64,000 nucleotides of DNA from positions 1,550,001 to 1,614,000 of the forward strand of contig CM082582.2 of NCBI GenBank assembly GCA_040954595.2. The letters are read 5' to 3'. A program made the position numbers and the translations under genes. Below, one piece after another: positions 1 through 14,810 of this stretch. Each line of letters begins with the position of its first letter. The first letter of the stretch is position 1. Under the pieces are notes generated by a model, which did no database searches, had not been told where the DNA came from, and saw only the letters and a program-made list of their open reading frames with translations. This DNA comes from Balanoglossus misakiensis. Its lineage: Eukaryota > Hemichordata.

Positions 1-3000
1 ATTTTTACCCATGATTTTTTTCAAAAATGGACGAAATTTTGAGATTTTGCAAAGACGAAAATTTGTCATTTTTTGATGATTTTCACCAATGATTTTTTTT
101 CAAAAAACGACGAAATTTTGAGATTTTGCAGAGGAAAATGTGTCATTTTTTGATGATTTTCACCCGTTTTTTTTTTTTCAAAATTTGTCATTTTTTGATG
201 ATTTTCTCCCATGATTTTTTTCAAAATTGACGAAATTTTGAGATTTTGCAAAGTCGAAAATTTGTCATTTTGATGATTTTTACCCATGATTTTTTTTCAA
301 AAATGGACGAAATTTTGAGATTTTGCAAAGACGAAAATTTGTCATTTTTTGATGATTTTCACCAATGATTTTTTTTCAAAAAACGACGAAATTTTGAGAT
401 TTTGCAGAGGAAAATGTGTCATTTTTTGATGATTTTCACCCGTTTTTTTTTTCAAAATTTGTCATTTTTTGATGATTTTCTCCCATGATTTTTTTCAAAA
501 ATTGACGAAATTTTGAGATTTTGCAAAGTCGAAAATTTGTCATTTTTGATGATTTTTACCCATGATTTTTTTTCAAAAATGGACGAAATTTTGAGATTTT
601 GCAAAGACGAAAATTTGTCATTTTTTGATGATTTTCACCAATGATTTTTTTTCAAAAAACGACGAAATTTTGAGATTTTGCAGAGGAAAATGTGTCATTT
701 TTTGATGATTTTCACCCGTTTTTTTTTTTTCAAAATTTGTCATTTTTTGATGATTTTCTCCCATGATTTTTTTCAAAAATTGACGAAATTTTGAGATTTT
801 GCAAAGTCGAAAATTTGTCATTTTTGATGATTTTTACCCATGATTTTTTTTCAAAAATGGACGAAATTTTGAGATTTTGCAAAGACGAAAATTTGTCATT
901 TTTTGATGATTTTCACCAATGATTTTTTTTCAAAAAACGACGAAATTTTGAGATTTTGCAGAGGAAAATGTGTCATTTTTTGATGATTTTCACCCGTTTT
1001 TTTTTTCAAAATTTGTCATTTTTTGATGATTTTCTCCCATGATTTTTTTCAAAAATTGACGAAATTTTGAGATTTTGCAAAGTCGAAAATTTGTCATTTT
1101 TGATGATTTTTACCCATGATTTTTTTTCAAAAATGGACGAAATTTTGAGATTTTGCAAAGACGAAAATTTGTCATTTTTTGATGATTTTCACCAATGATT
1201 TTTTTTCAAAAAACGACGAAATTTTGAGAATTTGCAGAGGAAAATGTGTCATTTTTTGATGATTTTCACCCGTTTTTTTTTTCAAAATTTGTCATTTTTT
1301 GATGATTTTCTCCCATGATTTTTTTCAAAAATTGACGAAATTTTGAGATTTTGCAAAGTCGAAAATTTGTCATTTTTGATGATTTTTACCCATGATTTTT
1401 TTTCAAAAATGGACGAAATTTTGAGATTTTGCAAAGACGAAAATTTGTCATTTTTTGATGATTTTCACCAATGATTTTTTTTCAAAAAACGACGAAATTT
1501 TGAGAATTTGCAGAGGAAAATGTGTCATTTTTTGATGATTTTCACCCGTTTTTTTTTTTCAAAATTTGTCATTTTTTGATGATTTTCTCCCATGATTTTT
1601 TTCAAAAATTGACGAAATTTTGAGATTTTGCAAAGTCGAAAATTTGTCATTTTTTGATGATTTTCACCCATGATTTTTTTCAAAATTGACGAAATTTTGA
1701 GATTTTGCAAAGTCGAAAATTTCTCATTTTTTGGTGCATTTTCACCCATGATTTTTTTTCAAAAATCGACGAAATTGTGAGATTTTGCAAAGTCGAAAAT
1801 TTGTCATTTTTTGATGATTTTCACCCATGATTTTTATTCAAAATTGACGAAATTTTGAGATTTTGCAAAGTCGAAAATTTGTCATTTTTTGATGATTTTC
1901 ACCCATGATTTTTTCAAAAATTGACGAAATGTTGAGATTTTGCAAAGTCGAAAATTTGTCATTTTTTGATGATTTTCCCCCATGATTGTTTTTTAAAAAT
2001 GGACGAAAGTTTGAGATTTTGCAAAGACGAAAATTTGTCATTTTTTGATGATTTTCACCAATGATTTTTTTTCAAAAAACGACGAAATTTTGAGATTTTG
2101 CAGAGGAAAATGTGTCATTTTTTGATGATTTTCACCCGTTTTTTTTTTTTCAAAATTTGTCATTTTTTGATGATTTTCTCCCATGATTTTTTTCAAAAAT
2201 TGACGAAATTTTGAGATTTTGCAAAGTCGAAAATTTGTCATTTTTGATGATTTTTACCCATGATTTTTTTTCAAAAATGGACGAAATTTTGAGATTTTGC
2301 AAAGACGAAAATTTGTCATTTTTTGATGATTTTCACCAATGATTTTTTTTCAAAAAACGACGAAATTTTGTTTTTGAGATTTTGCAGAGGAAAATGTGTC
2401 ATTTTTTGATGATTTTCACCCGTTTTTTTTTTCAAAATTTGTCATTTTTTGATGATTTTCTCCCATGATTTTTTTCAAAAATTGACGAAATTTTGAGATT
2501 TTGCAAAGTCGAAAATTTGTCATTTTTTGATGATTTTCACCCATGATTTTTTTCAAAAATCGACGAAATTTTGAGATTTTGCAAAGTCGAAAATTTGTCA
2601 TTTTTTGATGATTTTCCCCCATGTTTTTTTTTTTAAATGGACGAAATTTTGAGATTTTGCAAAGACGAAAATTTGTTATTTTTTGATGATTTTCACCCAT
2701 GATTTTTTCAAAAATTGACGAAATTTTGAGATTTTGCAAAGTCGAAAATTTGTCATTTTTTATGATTTTCACACATGATTTTTTTCAAAAATCGACGAAA
2801 TTGTGAGATTTTGCAAAGACGAAAATTTGTCATTTTTTGATGATTTTTACCCATGATTTTTTTTCAAAAATGGACGAAATTTTGAGGTTTTGCAAAGTCG
2901 AAAATTTGTTATTTTTTGATGATTTTCACCCATGTCTTTTTTTAAAAATCGACGAAATTTTGAGATTTTGCAAAGAGGAAAATTTGTCATTTTTTCATGA

Positions 3001-4085
3001 TTTTCCCCCATGATTTTTTTCAAAAATCGACGAAATTTTGAGATTTTGCAAAGTCGACGAAAATGTGTCATTTTTTGATGATTTTCACCCGTTTTTTTTC
3101 AAAATTTGTCATTTTTTGATGATTTTCACCCATGTTTTTTTTTTAAAAAATCGACGAACCTATGATTTTTTTCAAAATCGACGAAATTTTGTGATTTTAC
3201 AAAGTCGACAATTTTGTCATTTTTTGATGATTTTCAACCATGATTTTTTTTCAAAAATCGACGAAATTTTGAGATTTTGCAAAGACGAAAATTTGTCATT
3301 TTTTGATGATTTTCACCCATGATTTTTTTTCAAAAATCGACGAAATTTTGAGATTTTGCAAAGAGGAAAATTTGTCATTTTTTCATGATTTTCCCCCATG
3401 ATTTTTTTCAAAAATCGACGAAATTTTGTGATTTTACAAAGTCGAAAATTTTGTCATTTTTTGATGATTTTCAACCATGATTTTTTTTCAAAAATCGACG
3501 AAAATTTGAGATTTTGCAAAGACGAAAATTTGTCATTTTTGATGATTTTTACCCATGATTTTTTTTCAAAAATGGACGAAATTTTGAGATTTTGCAAAGA
3601 CGAAAATTTGTCATTTTTTGATGATTTTCCCCCATGATTTTTTTCAAAAATCGACGAAATTTTGAGATTTTGCAAAGTCGACGAAAATGTGTCATTTTTT
3701 GATGATTTTCACCCGTTTTTTTCAAAATTTGTCATTTTTTGATGATTTTCACCCATGTTTTTTTTTTAAAAAATCGACGAACCTATGATTTTTTTCAAAA
3801 TCGACGAAATTTTGTGATTTTACAAAGTCGACAATTTTGTCATTTTTTGATGATTTTCAACCATGATTTTTTTTCAAAAATCGACGAAATTTTGAGATTT
3901 TGCAAAGTCGTAAATGTGTCATTTTTTGATGATTTTCACCCGGTTTTTTTCAAAAATCGACGAAATTTTGAGATTTTGCAAAGAGGAAAATTTGTCATTT
4001 TTTCATGATTTTCCCCCATGATTTTTTTCAAAAATCGACGAAATTTTGAGATTTTGCAAAGACGAAAATTTGTCATTTTTGATGA
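1..4085. repeat. Satellite superblock 1 (~4.09 kb)
   Basis: Diagnostic variants in this block return in the next block at a constant offset. They include the 'ttctcattttttggtgcatt' monomer near 1720, the T-run interrupted by a G near 1987, and the insertion 'ttttgtttttgag' near 2368. The offset is 4084-4087 bp. The left boundary is set only by the window edge, so the true superblock phase is unknown. Confidence 0.8.
30..1640. repeat. 277-bp higher-order repeat within the satellite
   Basis: The 'atggacgaaat' variant recurs at 30, 306, 582 and 860, a spacing of 276-278 bp. Each higher-order unit holds three full monomers (with the signatures aaagacgaaaa, gcagaggaaaatgtg and aaagtcgaaaa) plus one truncated monomer entered through 'cacccg' and a T run. 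The same unit reappears around 4080-5700, 8150-9280, 11730-12560 and 14790-15600. This is the usual product of unequal exchange in satellites. T-run length is the main difference between units. Confidence 0.9.
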
Positions 4086-7000
4086 TTTTTACCCATGATT
4101 TTTTTTCAAAAATGGACGAAATTTTGAGATTTTGCAAAGACGAAAATTTGTCATTTTTTGATGATTTTCACCAATGATTTTTTTTCAAAAAACGACGAAA
4201 TTTTGAGATTTTGCAGAGGAAAATGTGTCATTTTTTGATGATTTTCACCCGTTTTTTTTTTTTCAAAATTTGTCATTTTTTGATGATTTTCTCCCATGAT
4301 TTTTTTCAAAAATTGACGAAATTTTGAGATTTTGCAAAGTCGAAAATTTGTCATTTTTGATGATTTTTACCCATGATTTTTTTTCAAAAATGGACGAAAT
4401 TTTGAGATTTTGCAAAGACGAAAATTTGTCATTTTTTGATGATTTTCACCAATGATTTTTTTTCAAAAAACGACGAAATTTTGAGATTTTGCAGAGGAAA
4501 ATGTGTCATTTTTTGATGATTTTCACCCGTTTTTTTTTTCAAAATTTGTCATTTTTTGATGATTTTCTCCCATGATTTTTTTCAAAAATTGACGAAATTT
4601 TGAGATTTTGCAAAGTCGAAAATTTGTCATTTTTGATGATTTTTACCCATGATTTTTTTTCAAAAATGGACGAAATTTTGAGATTTTGCAAAGACGAAAA
4701 TTTGTCATTTTTTGATGATTTTCACCAATGATTTTTTTTCAAAAAACGACGAAATTTTGAGATTTTGCAGAGGAAAATGTGTCATTTTTTGATGATTTTC
4801 ACCCGTTTTTTTTTTTTCAAAATTTGTCATTTTTTGATGATTTTCTCCCATGATTTTTTTCAAAAATTGACGAAATTTTGAGATTTTGCAAAGTCGAAAA
4901 TTTGTCATTTTTGATGATTTTTACCCATGATTTTTTTTCAAAAATGGACGAAATTTTGAGATTTTGCAAAGACGAAAATTTGTCATTTTTTGATGATTTT
5001 CACCAATGATTTTTTTTCAAAAAACGACGAAATTTTGAGATTTTGCAGAGGAAAATGTGTCATTTTTTGATGATTTTCACCCGTTTTTTTTTTCAAAATT
5101 TGTCATTTTTTGATGATTTTCTCCCATGATTTTTTTCAAAAATTGACGAAATTTTGAGATTTTGCAAAGTCGAAAATTTGTCATTTTTGATGATTTTTAC
5201 CCATGATTTTTTTTCAAAAATGGACGAAATTTTGAGATTTTGCAAAGACGAAAATTTGTCATTTTTTGATGATTTTCACCAATGATTTTTTTTCAAAAAA
5301 CGACGAAATTTTGAGAATTTGCAGAGGAAAATGTGTCATTTTTTGATGATTTTCACCCGTTTTTTTTTTCAAAATTTGTCATTTTTTGATGATTTTCTCC
5401 CATGATTTTTTTCAAAAATTGACGAAATTTTGAGATTTTGCAAAGTCGAAAATTTGTCATTTTTGATGATTTTTACCCATGATTTTTTTTCAAAAATGGA
5501 CGAAATTTTGAGATTTTGCAAAGACGAAAATTTGTCATTTTTTGATGATTTTCACCAATGATTTTTTTTCAAAAAACGACGAAATTTTGAGAATTTGCAG
5601 AGGAAAATGTGTCATTTTTTGATGATTTTCACCCGTTTTTTTTTTTCAAAATTTGTCATTTTTTGATGATTTTCTCCCATGATTTTTTTCAAAAATTGAC
5701 GAAATTTTGAGATTTTGCAAAGTCGAAAATTTGTCATTTTTTGATGATTTTCACCCATGATTTTTTTCAAAATTGACGAAATTTTGAGATTTTGCAAAGT
5801 CGAAAATTTCTCATTTTTTGGTGCATTTTCACCCATGATTTTTTTTCAAAAATCGACGAAATTGTGAGATTTTGCAAAGTCGAAAATTTGTCATTTTTTG
5901 ATGATTTTCACCCATGATTTTTATTCAAAATTGACGAAATTTTGAGATTTTGCAAAGTCGAAAATTTGTCATTTTTTGATGATTTTCACCCATGATTTTT
6001 TCAAAAATTGACGAAATGTTGAGATTTTGCAAAGTCGAAAATTTGTCATTTTTTGATGATTTTCCCCCATGATTGTTTTTTAAAAATGGACGAAAGTTTG
6101 AGATTTTGCAAAGACGAAAATTTGTCATTTTTTGATGATTTTCACCAATGATTTTTTTTCAAAAAACGACGAAATTTTGAGATTTTGCAGAGGAAAATGT
6201 GTCATTTTTTGATGATTTTCACCCGTTTTTTTTTTTCAAAATTTGTCATTTTTTGATGATTTTCTCCCATGATTTTTTTCAAAAATTGACGAAATTTTGA
6301 GATTTTGCAAAGTCGAAAATTTGTCATTTTTGATGATTTTTACCCATGATTTTTTTTCAAAAATGGACGAAATTTTGAGATTTTGCAAAGACGAAAATTT
6401 GTCATTTTTTGATGATTTTCACCAATGATTTTTTTTCAAAAAACGACGAAATTTTGTTTTTGAGATTTTGCAGAGGAAAATGTGTCATTTTTTGATGATT
6501 TTCACCCGTTTTTTTTTTCAAAATTTGTCATTTTTTGATGATTTTCTCCCATGATTTTTTTCAAAATTGACGAAATTTTGAGATTTTGCAAAGTCGAAAA
6601 TTTGTCATTTTTTGATGATTTTCACCCATGATTTTTTTCAAAAATCGACGAAATTTTGAGATTTTGCAAAGTCGAAAATTTGTCATTTTTTGATGATTTT
6701 CCCCCATGTTTTTTTTTTTAAATGGACGAAATTTTGAGATTTTGCAAAGACGAAAATTTGTTATTTTTTGATGATTTTCACCCATGATTTTTTCAAAAAT
6801 TGACGAAATTTTGAGATTTTGCAAAGTCGAAAATTTGTCATTTTTTATGATTTTCACACATGATTTTTTTCAAAAATCGACGAAATTGTGAGATTTTGCA
6901 AAGACGAAAATTTGTCATTTTTTGATGATTTTTACCCATGATTTTTTTTCAAAAATGGACGAAATTTTGAGGTTTTGCAAAGTCGAAAATTTGTTATTTT

Positions 7001-8170
7001 TGATGATTTTCACCCATGTCTTTTTTTAAAAATCGACGAAATTTTGAGATTTTGCAAAGAGGAAAATTTGTCATTTTTTCATGATTTTCCCCCATGATTT
7101 TTTTCAAAAATCGACGAAATTTTGAGATTTTGCAAAGTCGACGAAAATGTGTCATTTTTTGATGATTTTCACCCGTTTTTTTTCAAAATTTGTCATTTTT
7201 TGATGATTTTCACCCATGTTTTTTTTTTTAAAAATCGACGAACCTATGATTTTTTTCAAAATCGACGAAATTTTGTGATTTTACAAAGTCGACAATTTTG
7301 TCATTTTTTGATGATTTTCAACCATGATTTTTTTTCAAAAATCGACGAAATTTTGAGATTTTGCAAAGACGAAAATTTGTCATTTTTTGATGATTTTCAC
7401 CCATGATTTTTTTTCAAAAATCGACGAAATTTTGAGATTTTGCAAAGAGGAAAATTTGTCATTTTTTCATGATTTTCCCCCATGATTTTTTTCAAAAATC
7501 GACGAAATTTTGTGATTTTACAAAGTCGAAAATTTTGTCATTTTTTGATGATTTTCAACCATGATTTTTTTTCAAAAATCGACGAAAATTTGAGATTTTG
7601 CAAAGACGAAAATTTGTCATTTTTGATGATTTTTACCCATGATTTTTTTTCAAAAATGGACGAAATTTTGAGATTTTGCAAAGACGAAAATTTGTCATTT
7701 TTTGATGATTTTCCCCCATGATTTTTTTCAAAAATCGACGAAATTTTGAGATTTTGCAAAGTCGACGAAAATGTGTCATTTTTTGATGATTTTCACCCGT
7801 TTTTTTTCAAAATTTGTCATTTTTTGATGATTTTCACCCATGTTTTTTTTTTAAAAAATCGACGAACCTATGATTTTTTTCAAAATCGACGAAATTTTGT
7901 GATTTTACAAAGTCGACAATTTTGTCATTTTTTGATGATTTTCAACCATGATTTTTTTTCAAAAATCGACGAAATTTTGAGATTTTGCAAAGTCGTAAAT
8001 GTGTCATTTTTTGATGATTTTCACCCGGTTTTTTTTCAAAAATCGACGAAATTTTGAGATTTTGCAAAGAGGAAAATTTGTCATTTTTTCATGATTTTCC
8101 CCCATGATTTTTTTCAAAAATCGACGAAATTTTGAGATTTTGCAAAGACGAAAATTTGTCATTTTTGATG
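4086..8170. repeat. Satellite superblock 2 (~4.09 kb)
   Basis: This is a near-identical copy of the first 4.09 kb, carrying the same ordered series of variant monomers. Differences are small, such as T-run lengths and one A lost near 6564. The near identity over four kilobases points to a recent segmental duplication within the array. Confidence 0.8.
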
Positions 8171-11100
8171 ATTTTTACCCATGATTTTTTTTCAAAAATG
8201 GACGAAATTTTGAGATTTTGCAAAGACGAAAATTTGTCATTTTTTGATGATTTTCACCAATGATTTTTTTTCAAAAAACGACGAAATTTTGAGATTTTGC
8301 AGAGGAAAATGTGTCATTTTTTGATGATTTTCACCCGTTTTTTTTTTTTCAAAATTTGTCATTTTTTGATGATTTTCTCCCATGATTTTTTTCAAAAATT
8401 GACGAAATTTTGAGATTTTGCAAAGTCGAAAATTTGTCATTTTTGATGATTTTTACCCATGATTTTTTTTCAAAAATGGACGAAATTTTGAGATTTTGCA
8501 AAGACGAAAATTTGTCATTTTTTGATGATTTTCACCAATGATTTTTTTTCAAAAAACGACGAAATTTTGAGATTTTGCAGAGGAAAATGTGTCATTTTTT
8601 GATGATTTTCACCCGTTTTTTTTTTCAAAATTTGTCATTTTTTGATGATTTTCTCCCATGATTTTTTTCAAAAATTGACGAAATTTTGAGATTTTGCAAA
8701 GTCGAAAATTTGTCATTTTTGATGATTTTTACCCATGATTTTTTTTCAAAAATGGACGAAATTTTGAGATTTTGCAAAGACGAAAATTTGTCATTTTTTG
8801 ATGATTTTCACCAATGATTTTTTTTCAAAAAACGACGAAATTTTGAGAATTTGCAGAGGAAAATGTGTCATTTTTTGATGATTTTCACCCGTTTTTTTTT
8901 CAAAATTTGTCATTTTTTGATGATTTTCTCCCATGATTTTTTTCAAAAATTGACGAAATTTTGAGATTTTGCAAAGTCGAAAGTTTGTCATTTTTGATGA
9001 TTTTTACCCATGATTTTTTTTCAAAAATGGACGAAATTTTGAGATTTTGCAAAGACGAAAATTTGTCATTTTTTGATGATTTTCACCAATGATTTTTTTT
9101 CAAAAAACGACGAAATTTTGAGAATTTGCAGAGGAAAATGTGTCATTTTTTGATGATTTTCACCCGTTTTTTTTTTCAAAATTTGTCATTTTTTGATGAT
9201 TTTCTCCCATGATTTTTTTCAAAAATTGACGAAATTTTGAGATTTTGCAAAGTCGAAAATTTGTCATTTTTTGATGATTTTCACCCATGATTTTTATTCA
9301 AAATTGACGAAATTTTGAGATTTTGCAAAGTCGAAAATTTGTCATTTTTTGATGATTTTCACCCATGATTTTTTCAAAAATTGACGAAATGTTGAGATTT
9401 TGCAAAGTCGAAAATTTGTCATTTTTTGATGATTTTCCCCCATGATTGTTTTTTAAAAATGGACGAAAGTTTGAGATTTTGCAAAGACGAAAATTTGTCA
9501 TTTTTTGATGATTTTCACCAATGATTTTTTTTCAAAAAACGACGAAATTTTGTTTTTGAGATTTTGCAGAGGAAAATGTGTCATTTTTTGATGATTTTCA
9601 CCCATGATTTTTATTCAAAATTGACGAAATTTTGAGATTTTGCAAAGTCGAAAATTTGTCATTTTTTGATGATTTTCACCCATGATTTTTTCAAAAATTG
9701 ACGAAATGTTGAGATTTTGCAAAGTCGAAAATTTGTCATTTTTTGATGATTTTCCCCCATGATTGTTTTTTAAAAATGGGCGAAAGTTTGAGATTTTGCA
9801 AAGACGAAAATTTGTCATTTTTTGATGATTTTCACCAATGATTTTTTTTCAAAAAACGACGAAATTTTGAGATTTTGCAGAGGAAAATGTGTCATTTTTT
9901 GATGATTTTCACCCGTTTTTTTTTTTTCAAAATTTGTCATTTTTTGATGATTTTCTCCCATGATTTTTTTCAAAAATTGACGAAATTTTGAGATTTTGCA
10001 AAGTCGAAAATTTGTCATTTTTGATGATTTTTACCCATGATTTTTTTTCAAAAATGGACGAAATTTTGAGATTTTGCAAAGACGAAAATTTGTCATTTTT
10101 TGATGATTTTCACCAATGATTTTTTTTCAAAAAACGACGAAATTTTGTTTTTGAGATTTTGCAGAGGAAAATGTGTCATTTTTTGATGATTTTCACCCGT
10201 TTTTTTTTTCAAAATTTGTCATTTTTTGATGATTTTCTCCCATGATTTTTTTCAAAAATTGACGAAATTTTGAGATTTTGCAAAGTCGAAAATTTGTCAT
10301 TTTTTGATGATTTTCACCCATGATTTTTTTCAAAAATCGACGAAATTTTGAGATTTTGCAAAGTCGAAAATTTGTCATTTTTTGATGATTTTCCCCCATG
10401 TTTTTTTTTTTAAATGGACGAAATTTTGAGATTTTGCAAAGACGAAAATTTGTTATTTTTTGATGATTTTCACCCATGATTTTTTCAAAAATTGACGAAA
10501 TTTTGAGATTTTGCAAAGTCGAAAATTTGTCATTTTTTATGATTTTCACACATGATTTTTTTCAAAAATCGACGAAATTGTGAGATTTTGCAAAGACGAA
10601 AATTTGTCATTTTTTGATGATTTTTACCCATGATTTTTTTTCAAAAATGGACGAAATTTTGAGGTTTTGCAAAGTCGAAAATTTGTTATTTTTTGATGAT
10701 TTTCACCCATGTCTTTTTTTAAAAATCGACGAAATTTTGAGATTTTGCAAAGAGGAAAATTTGTCATTTTTTCATGATTTTCCCCCATGATTTTTTTCAA
10801 AAATCGACGAAATTTTGAGATTTTGCAAAGTCGACGAAAATGTGTCATTTTTTGATGATTTTCACCCGTTTTTTTTCAAAATTTGTCATTTTTTGATGAT
10901 TTTCACCCATGTTTTTTTTTTAAAAAATCGACGAACCTATGATTTTTTTCAAAATCGACGAAATTTTGTGATTTTACAAAGTCGACAATTTTGTCATTTT
11001 TTGATGATTTTCAACCATGATTTTTTTTCAAAAATCGACGAAATTTTGAGATTTTGCAAAGACGAAAATTTGTCATTTTTTGATGATTTTCACCCATGAT

Positions 11101-14100
11101 TTTTTTTCAAAAATCGACGAAATTTTGAGATTTTGCAAAGAGGAAAATTTGTCATTTTTTCATGATTTTCCCCCATGATTTTTTTCAAAAATCGACGAAA
11201 TTTTGTGATTTTACAAAGTCGAAAATTTTGTCATTTTTTGATGATTTTCAACCATGATTTTTTTTCAAAAATCGACGAAAATTTGAGATTTTGCAAAGAC
11301 GAAAATTTGTCATTTTTGATGATTTTTACCCATGATTTTTTTTCAAAAATGGACGAAATTTTGAGATTTTGCAAAGACGAAAATTTGTCATTTTTTGATG
11401 ATTTTCACCCATGATTTTTTTTCAAAAATCGACGAAATTTTGAGATTTTGCAAAGTCGTAAATGTGTCATTTTTTGATGATTTTCACCAGTTTTTTTTTT
11501 CAAAATTTGTCATTTTTTCATGATTTTTTTCAAAAATCGACGAAAATTTGAGATTTTGCAAAGACGAAAATTTGTCATTTTTTGATGATTTTCACCCATG
11601 ATTTTTTTTCAAAAAACGACGAAATTTTGATATTTTGCAAAGAGGAAAATTTGTCATTTTTTCATGATTTTCACCCATGATTTTTTTCAAAAATCGACGA
11701 AATTTTGAGATTTTGCAAAGACGAAAATTTGTCATTTTTGATGATTTTTACCCATGATTTTTTTTCAAAAATGGACGAAATTTTGAGATTTTGCAAAGAC
11801 GAAAATTTGTCATTTTTTGATGATTTTCACCAATGATTTTTTTTCAAAAAACGACGAAATTTTGAGATTTTGCAGAGGAAAATGTGTCATTTTTTGATGA
11901 TTTTCACCCGTTTTTTTTTTTTCAAAATTTGTCATTTTTTGATGATTTTCTCCCATGATTTTTTTCAAAAATTGACGAAATTTTGAGATTTTGCAAAGTC
12001 GAAAATTTGTCATTTTTGATGATTTTTACCCATGATTTTTTTTCAAAAATGGACGAAATTTTGAGATTTTGCAAAGACGAAAATTTGACATTTTTTGATG
12101 ATTTTCACCAATGATTTTTTTTCAAAAAACGACGAAATTTTGAGATTTTGCAGAGGAAAATGTGTCATTTTTTGATGATTTTCACCCGTTTTTTTTTTCA
12201 AAATTTGTCATTTTTTGATGATTTTCTCCCATGATTTTTTTCAAAAATTGACGAAATTTTGAGATTTTGCAAAGTCGAAAATTTGTCATTTTTGATGATT
12301 TTTACCCATGATTTTTTTTCAAAAATGGACGAAATTTTGAGATTTTGCAAAGACGAAAATTTGTCATTTTTTGATGATTTTCACCAATGATTTTTTTTCA
12401 AAAAACGACGAAATTTTGAGAATTTGCAGAGGAAAATGTCATTTTTTGATGATTTTCACCCGTTTTTTTTTTTCAAAATTTGTCATTTTTTGATGATTTT
12501 CTCCCATGATTTTTTTCAAAAATTGACGAAATTTTGAGATTTTGCAAAGTCGAAAATTTGTCATTTTTTGATGATTTTCACCCATGATTTTTTTCAAAAT
12601 TGACGAAATTTTGAGATTTTGCAAAGTCGAAAATTTCTCATTTTTTGGTGCATTTTCACCCATGATTTTTTTTCAAAAATCGACGAAATTGTGAGATTTT
12701 GCAAAGTCGAAAATTTGTCATTTTTTGATGATTTTCACCCATGATTTTTATTCAAAATTGACGAAATTTTGAGATTTTGCAAAGTCGAAAATTTGTCATT
12801 TTTTGATGATTTTCACCCATGATTTTTTCAAAAATTGACGAAATGTTGAGATTTTGCAAAGTCGAAAATTTGTCATTTTTTGATGATTTTCCCCCATGAT
12901 TGTTTTTTAAAAATGGACGAAAGTTTGAGATTTTGCAAAGACGAAAATTTGTCATTTTTTGATGATTTTCACCAATGATTTTTTTTCAAAAAACGACGAA
13001 ATTTTGAGATTTTGCAGAGGAAAATGTGTCATTTTTTGATGAATTTCACCCGTTTTTTTTTTTTTCAAAATTTGTCATTTTTTGATGATTTTCTCCCATG
13101 ATTTTTTTCAAAAATTGACGAAATTTTGAGATTTTGCAAAGTCGAAAATTTGTCATTTTTGATGATTTTTACCCATGATTTTTTTTCAAAAATGGACGAA
13201 ATTTTGAGATTTTGCAAAGACGAAAATTTGTCATTTTTTGATGATTTTCACCAATGATTTTTTTTCAAAAAACGACGAAATTTTGTTTTTGAGATTTTGC
13301 AGAGGAAAATGTGTCATTTTTTGATGATTTTCACCCGTTTTTTTTTTCAAAATTTGTCATTTTTTGATGATTTTCTCCCATGATTTTTTTCAAAAATTGA
13401 CGAAATTTTGAGATTTTGCAAAGTCGAAAATTTGTCATTTTTTGATGATTTTCACCCATGATTTTTTTCAAAAATCGACGAAATTTTGAGATTTTGCAAA
13501 GTCGAAAATTTGTCATTTTTTGATGATTTTCCCCCATGTTTTTTTTTTTAAATGGACGAAATTTTGAGATTTTGCAAAGACGAAAATTTGTTATTTTTTG
13601 ATGATTTTCACCCATGATTTTTTCAAAAATCGACGAAATTGTGAGATTTTGCAAAGACGAAAATTTGTCATTTTTTGATGATTTTTACCCATGATTTTTT
13701 TTCAAAAATGGACGAAATTTTGAGGTTTTGCAAAGTCGAAAATTTGTTATTTTTTGATGATTTTCACCCATGTCTTTTTTTAAAAATCGACGAAATTTTG
13801 AGATTTTGCAAAGAGGAAAATTTGTCATTTTTTCATGATTTTCCCCCATGATTTTTTTCAAAAATCGACGAAATTTTGAGATTTTGCAAAGTCGACGAAA
13901 ATGTGTCATTTTTTGATGATTTTCACCCGTTTTTTTTCAAAATTTGTCATTTTTTGATGATTTTCACCCATGTTTTTTTTTAAAAAATCGACGAACCTAT
14001 GATTTTTTTCAAAATCGACGAAATTTTGTGATTTTACAAAGTCGACAATTTTGTCATTTTTTGATGATTTTCAACCATGATTTTTTTTCAAAAATCGACG

Positions 14101-14810
14101 AAATTTTGAGATTTTGCAAAGACGAAAATTTGTCATTTTTTGATGATTTTCACCCATGATTTTTTTTCAAAAATCGACGAAATTTTGAGATTTTGCAAAG
14201 AGGAAAATTTGTCATTTTTTCATGATTTTCCCCCATGATTTTTTTCAAAAATCGACGAAATTTTGTGATTTTACAAAGTCGAAAATTTTGTCATTTTTTG
14301 ATGATTTTCAACCATGATTTTTTTTCAAAAATCGACGAAAATTTGAGATTTTGCAAAGACGAAAATTTGTCATTTTTGATGATTTTTACCCATGATTTTT
14401 TTTCAAAAATGGACGAAATTTTGAGATTTTGCAAAGACGAAAATTTGTCATTTTTTGATGATTTTCACCCATGATTTTTTTTCAAAAATCGACGAAATTT
14501 TGAGATTTTGCAAAGTCGTAAATGTGTCATTTTTTGATGATTTTCACCAGTTTTTTTTTTCAAAATTTGTCATTTTTTCATGATTTTTTTCAAAAATCGA
14601 CGAAAATTTGAGATTTTGCAAAGACGAAAATTTGTCATTTTTTGATGATTTTCACCCATGATTTTTTTTCAAAAAACGACGAAATTTTGATATTTTGCAA
14701 AGAGGAAAATTTGTCATTTTTTCATGATTTTCACCCATGATTTTTTTCAAAAATTGACGAAATTTTGAGATTTTGCAAAGACGAAAATTTGTCATTTTTG
14801 ATGATTTTTA
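8171..14810. repeat. Satellite superblocks 3 and 4 (~3.6 and ~3.06 kb)
   Basis: Two shortened derivatives of the same ordered block. Landmarks at 11175, 11810 and 12439 recur at 14235, 14870 and 15501, a 3060-3062 bp shift. Inside superblock 3 a ~317-bp segment (about 9290-9605) is locally duplicated. A further partial copy begins at about 14811 and contains a 434-bp local duplication near 15500-16160. Confidence 0.75.
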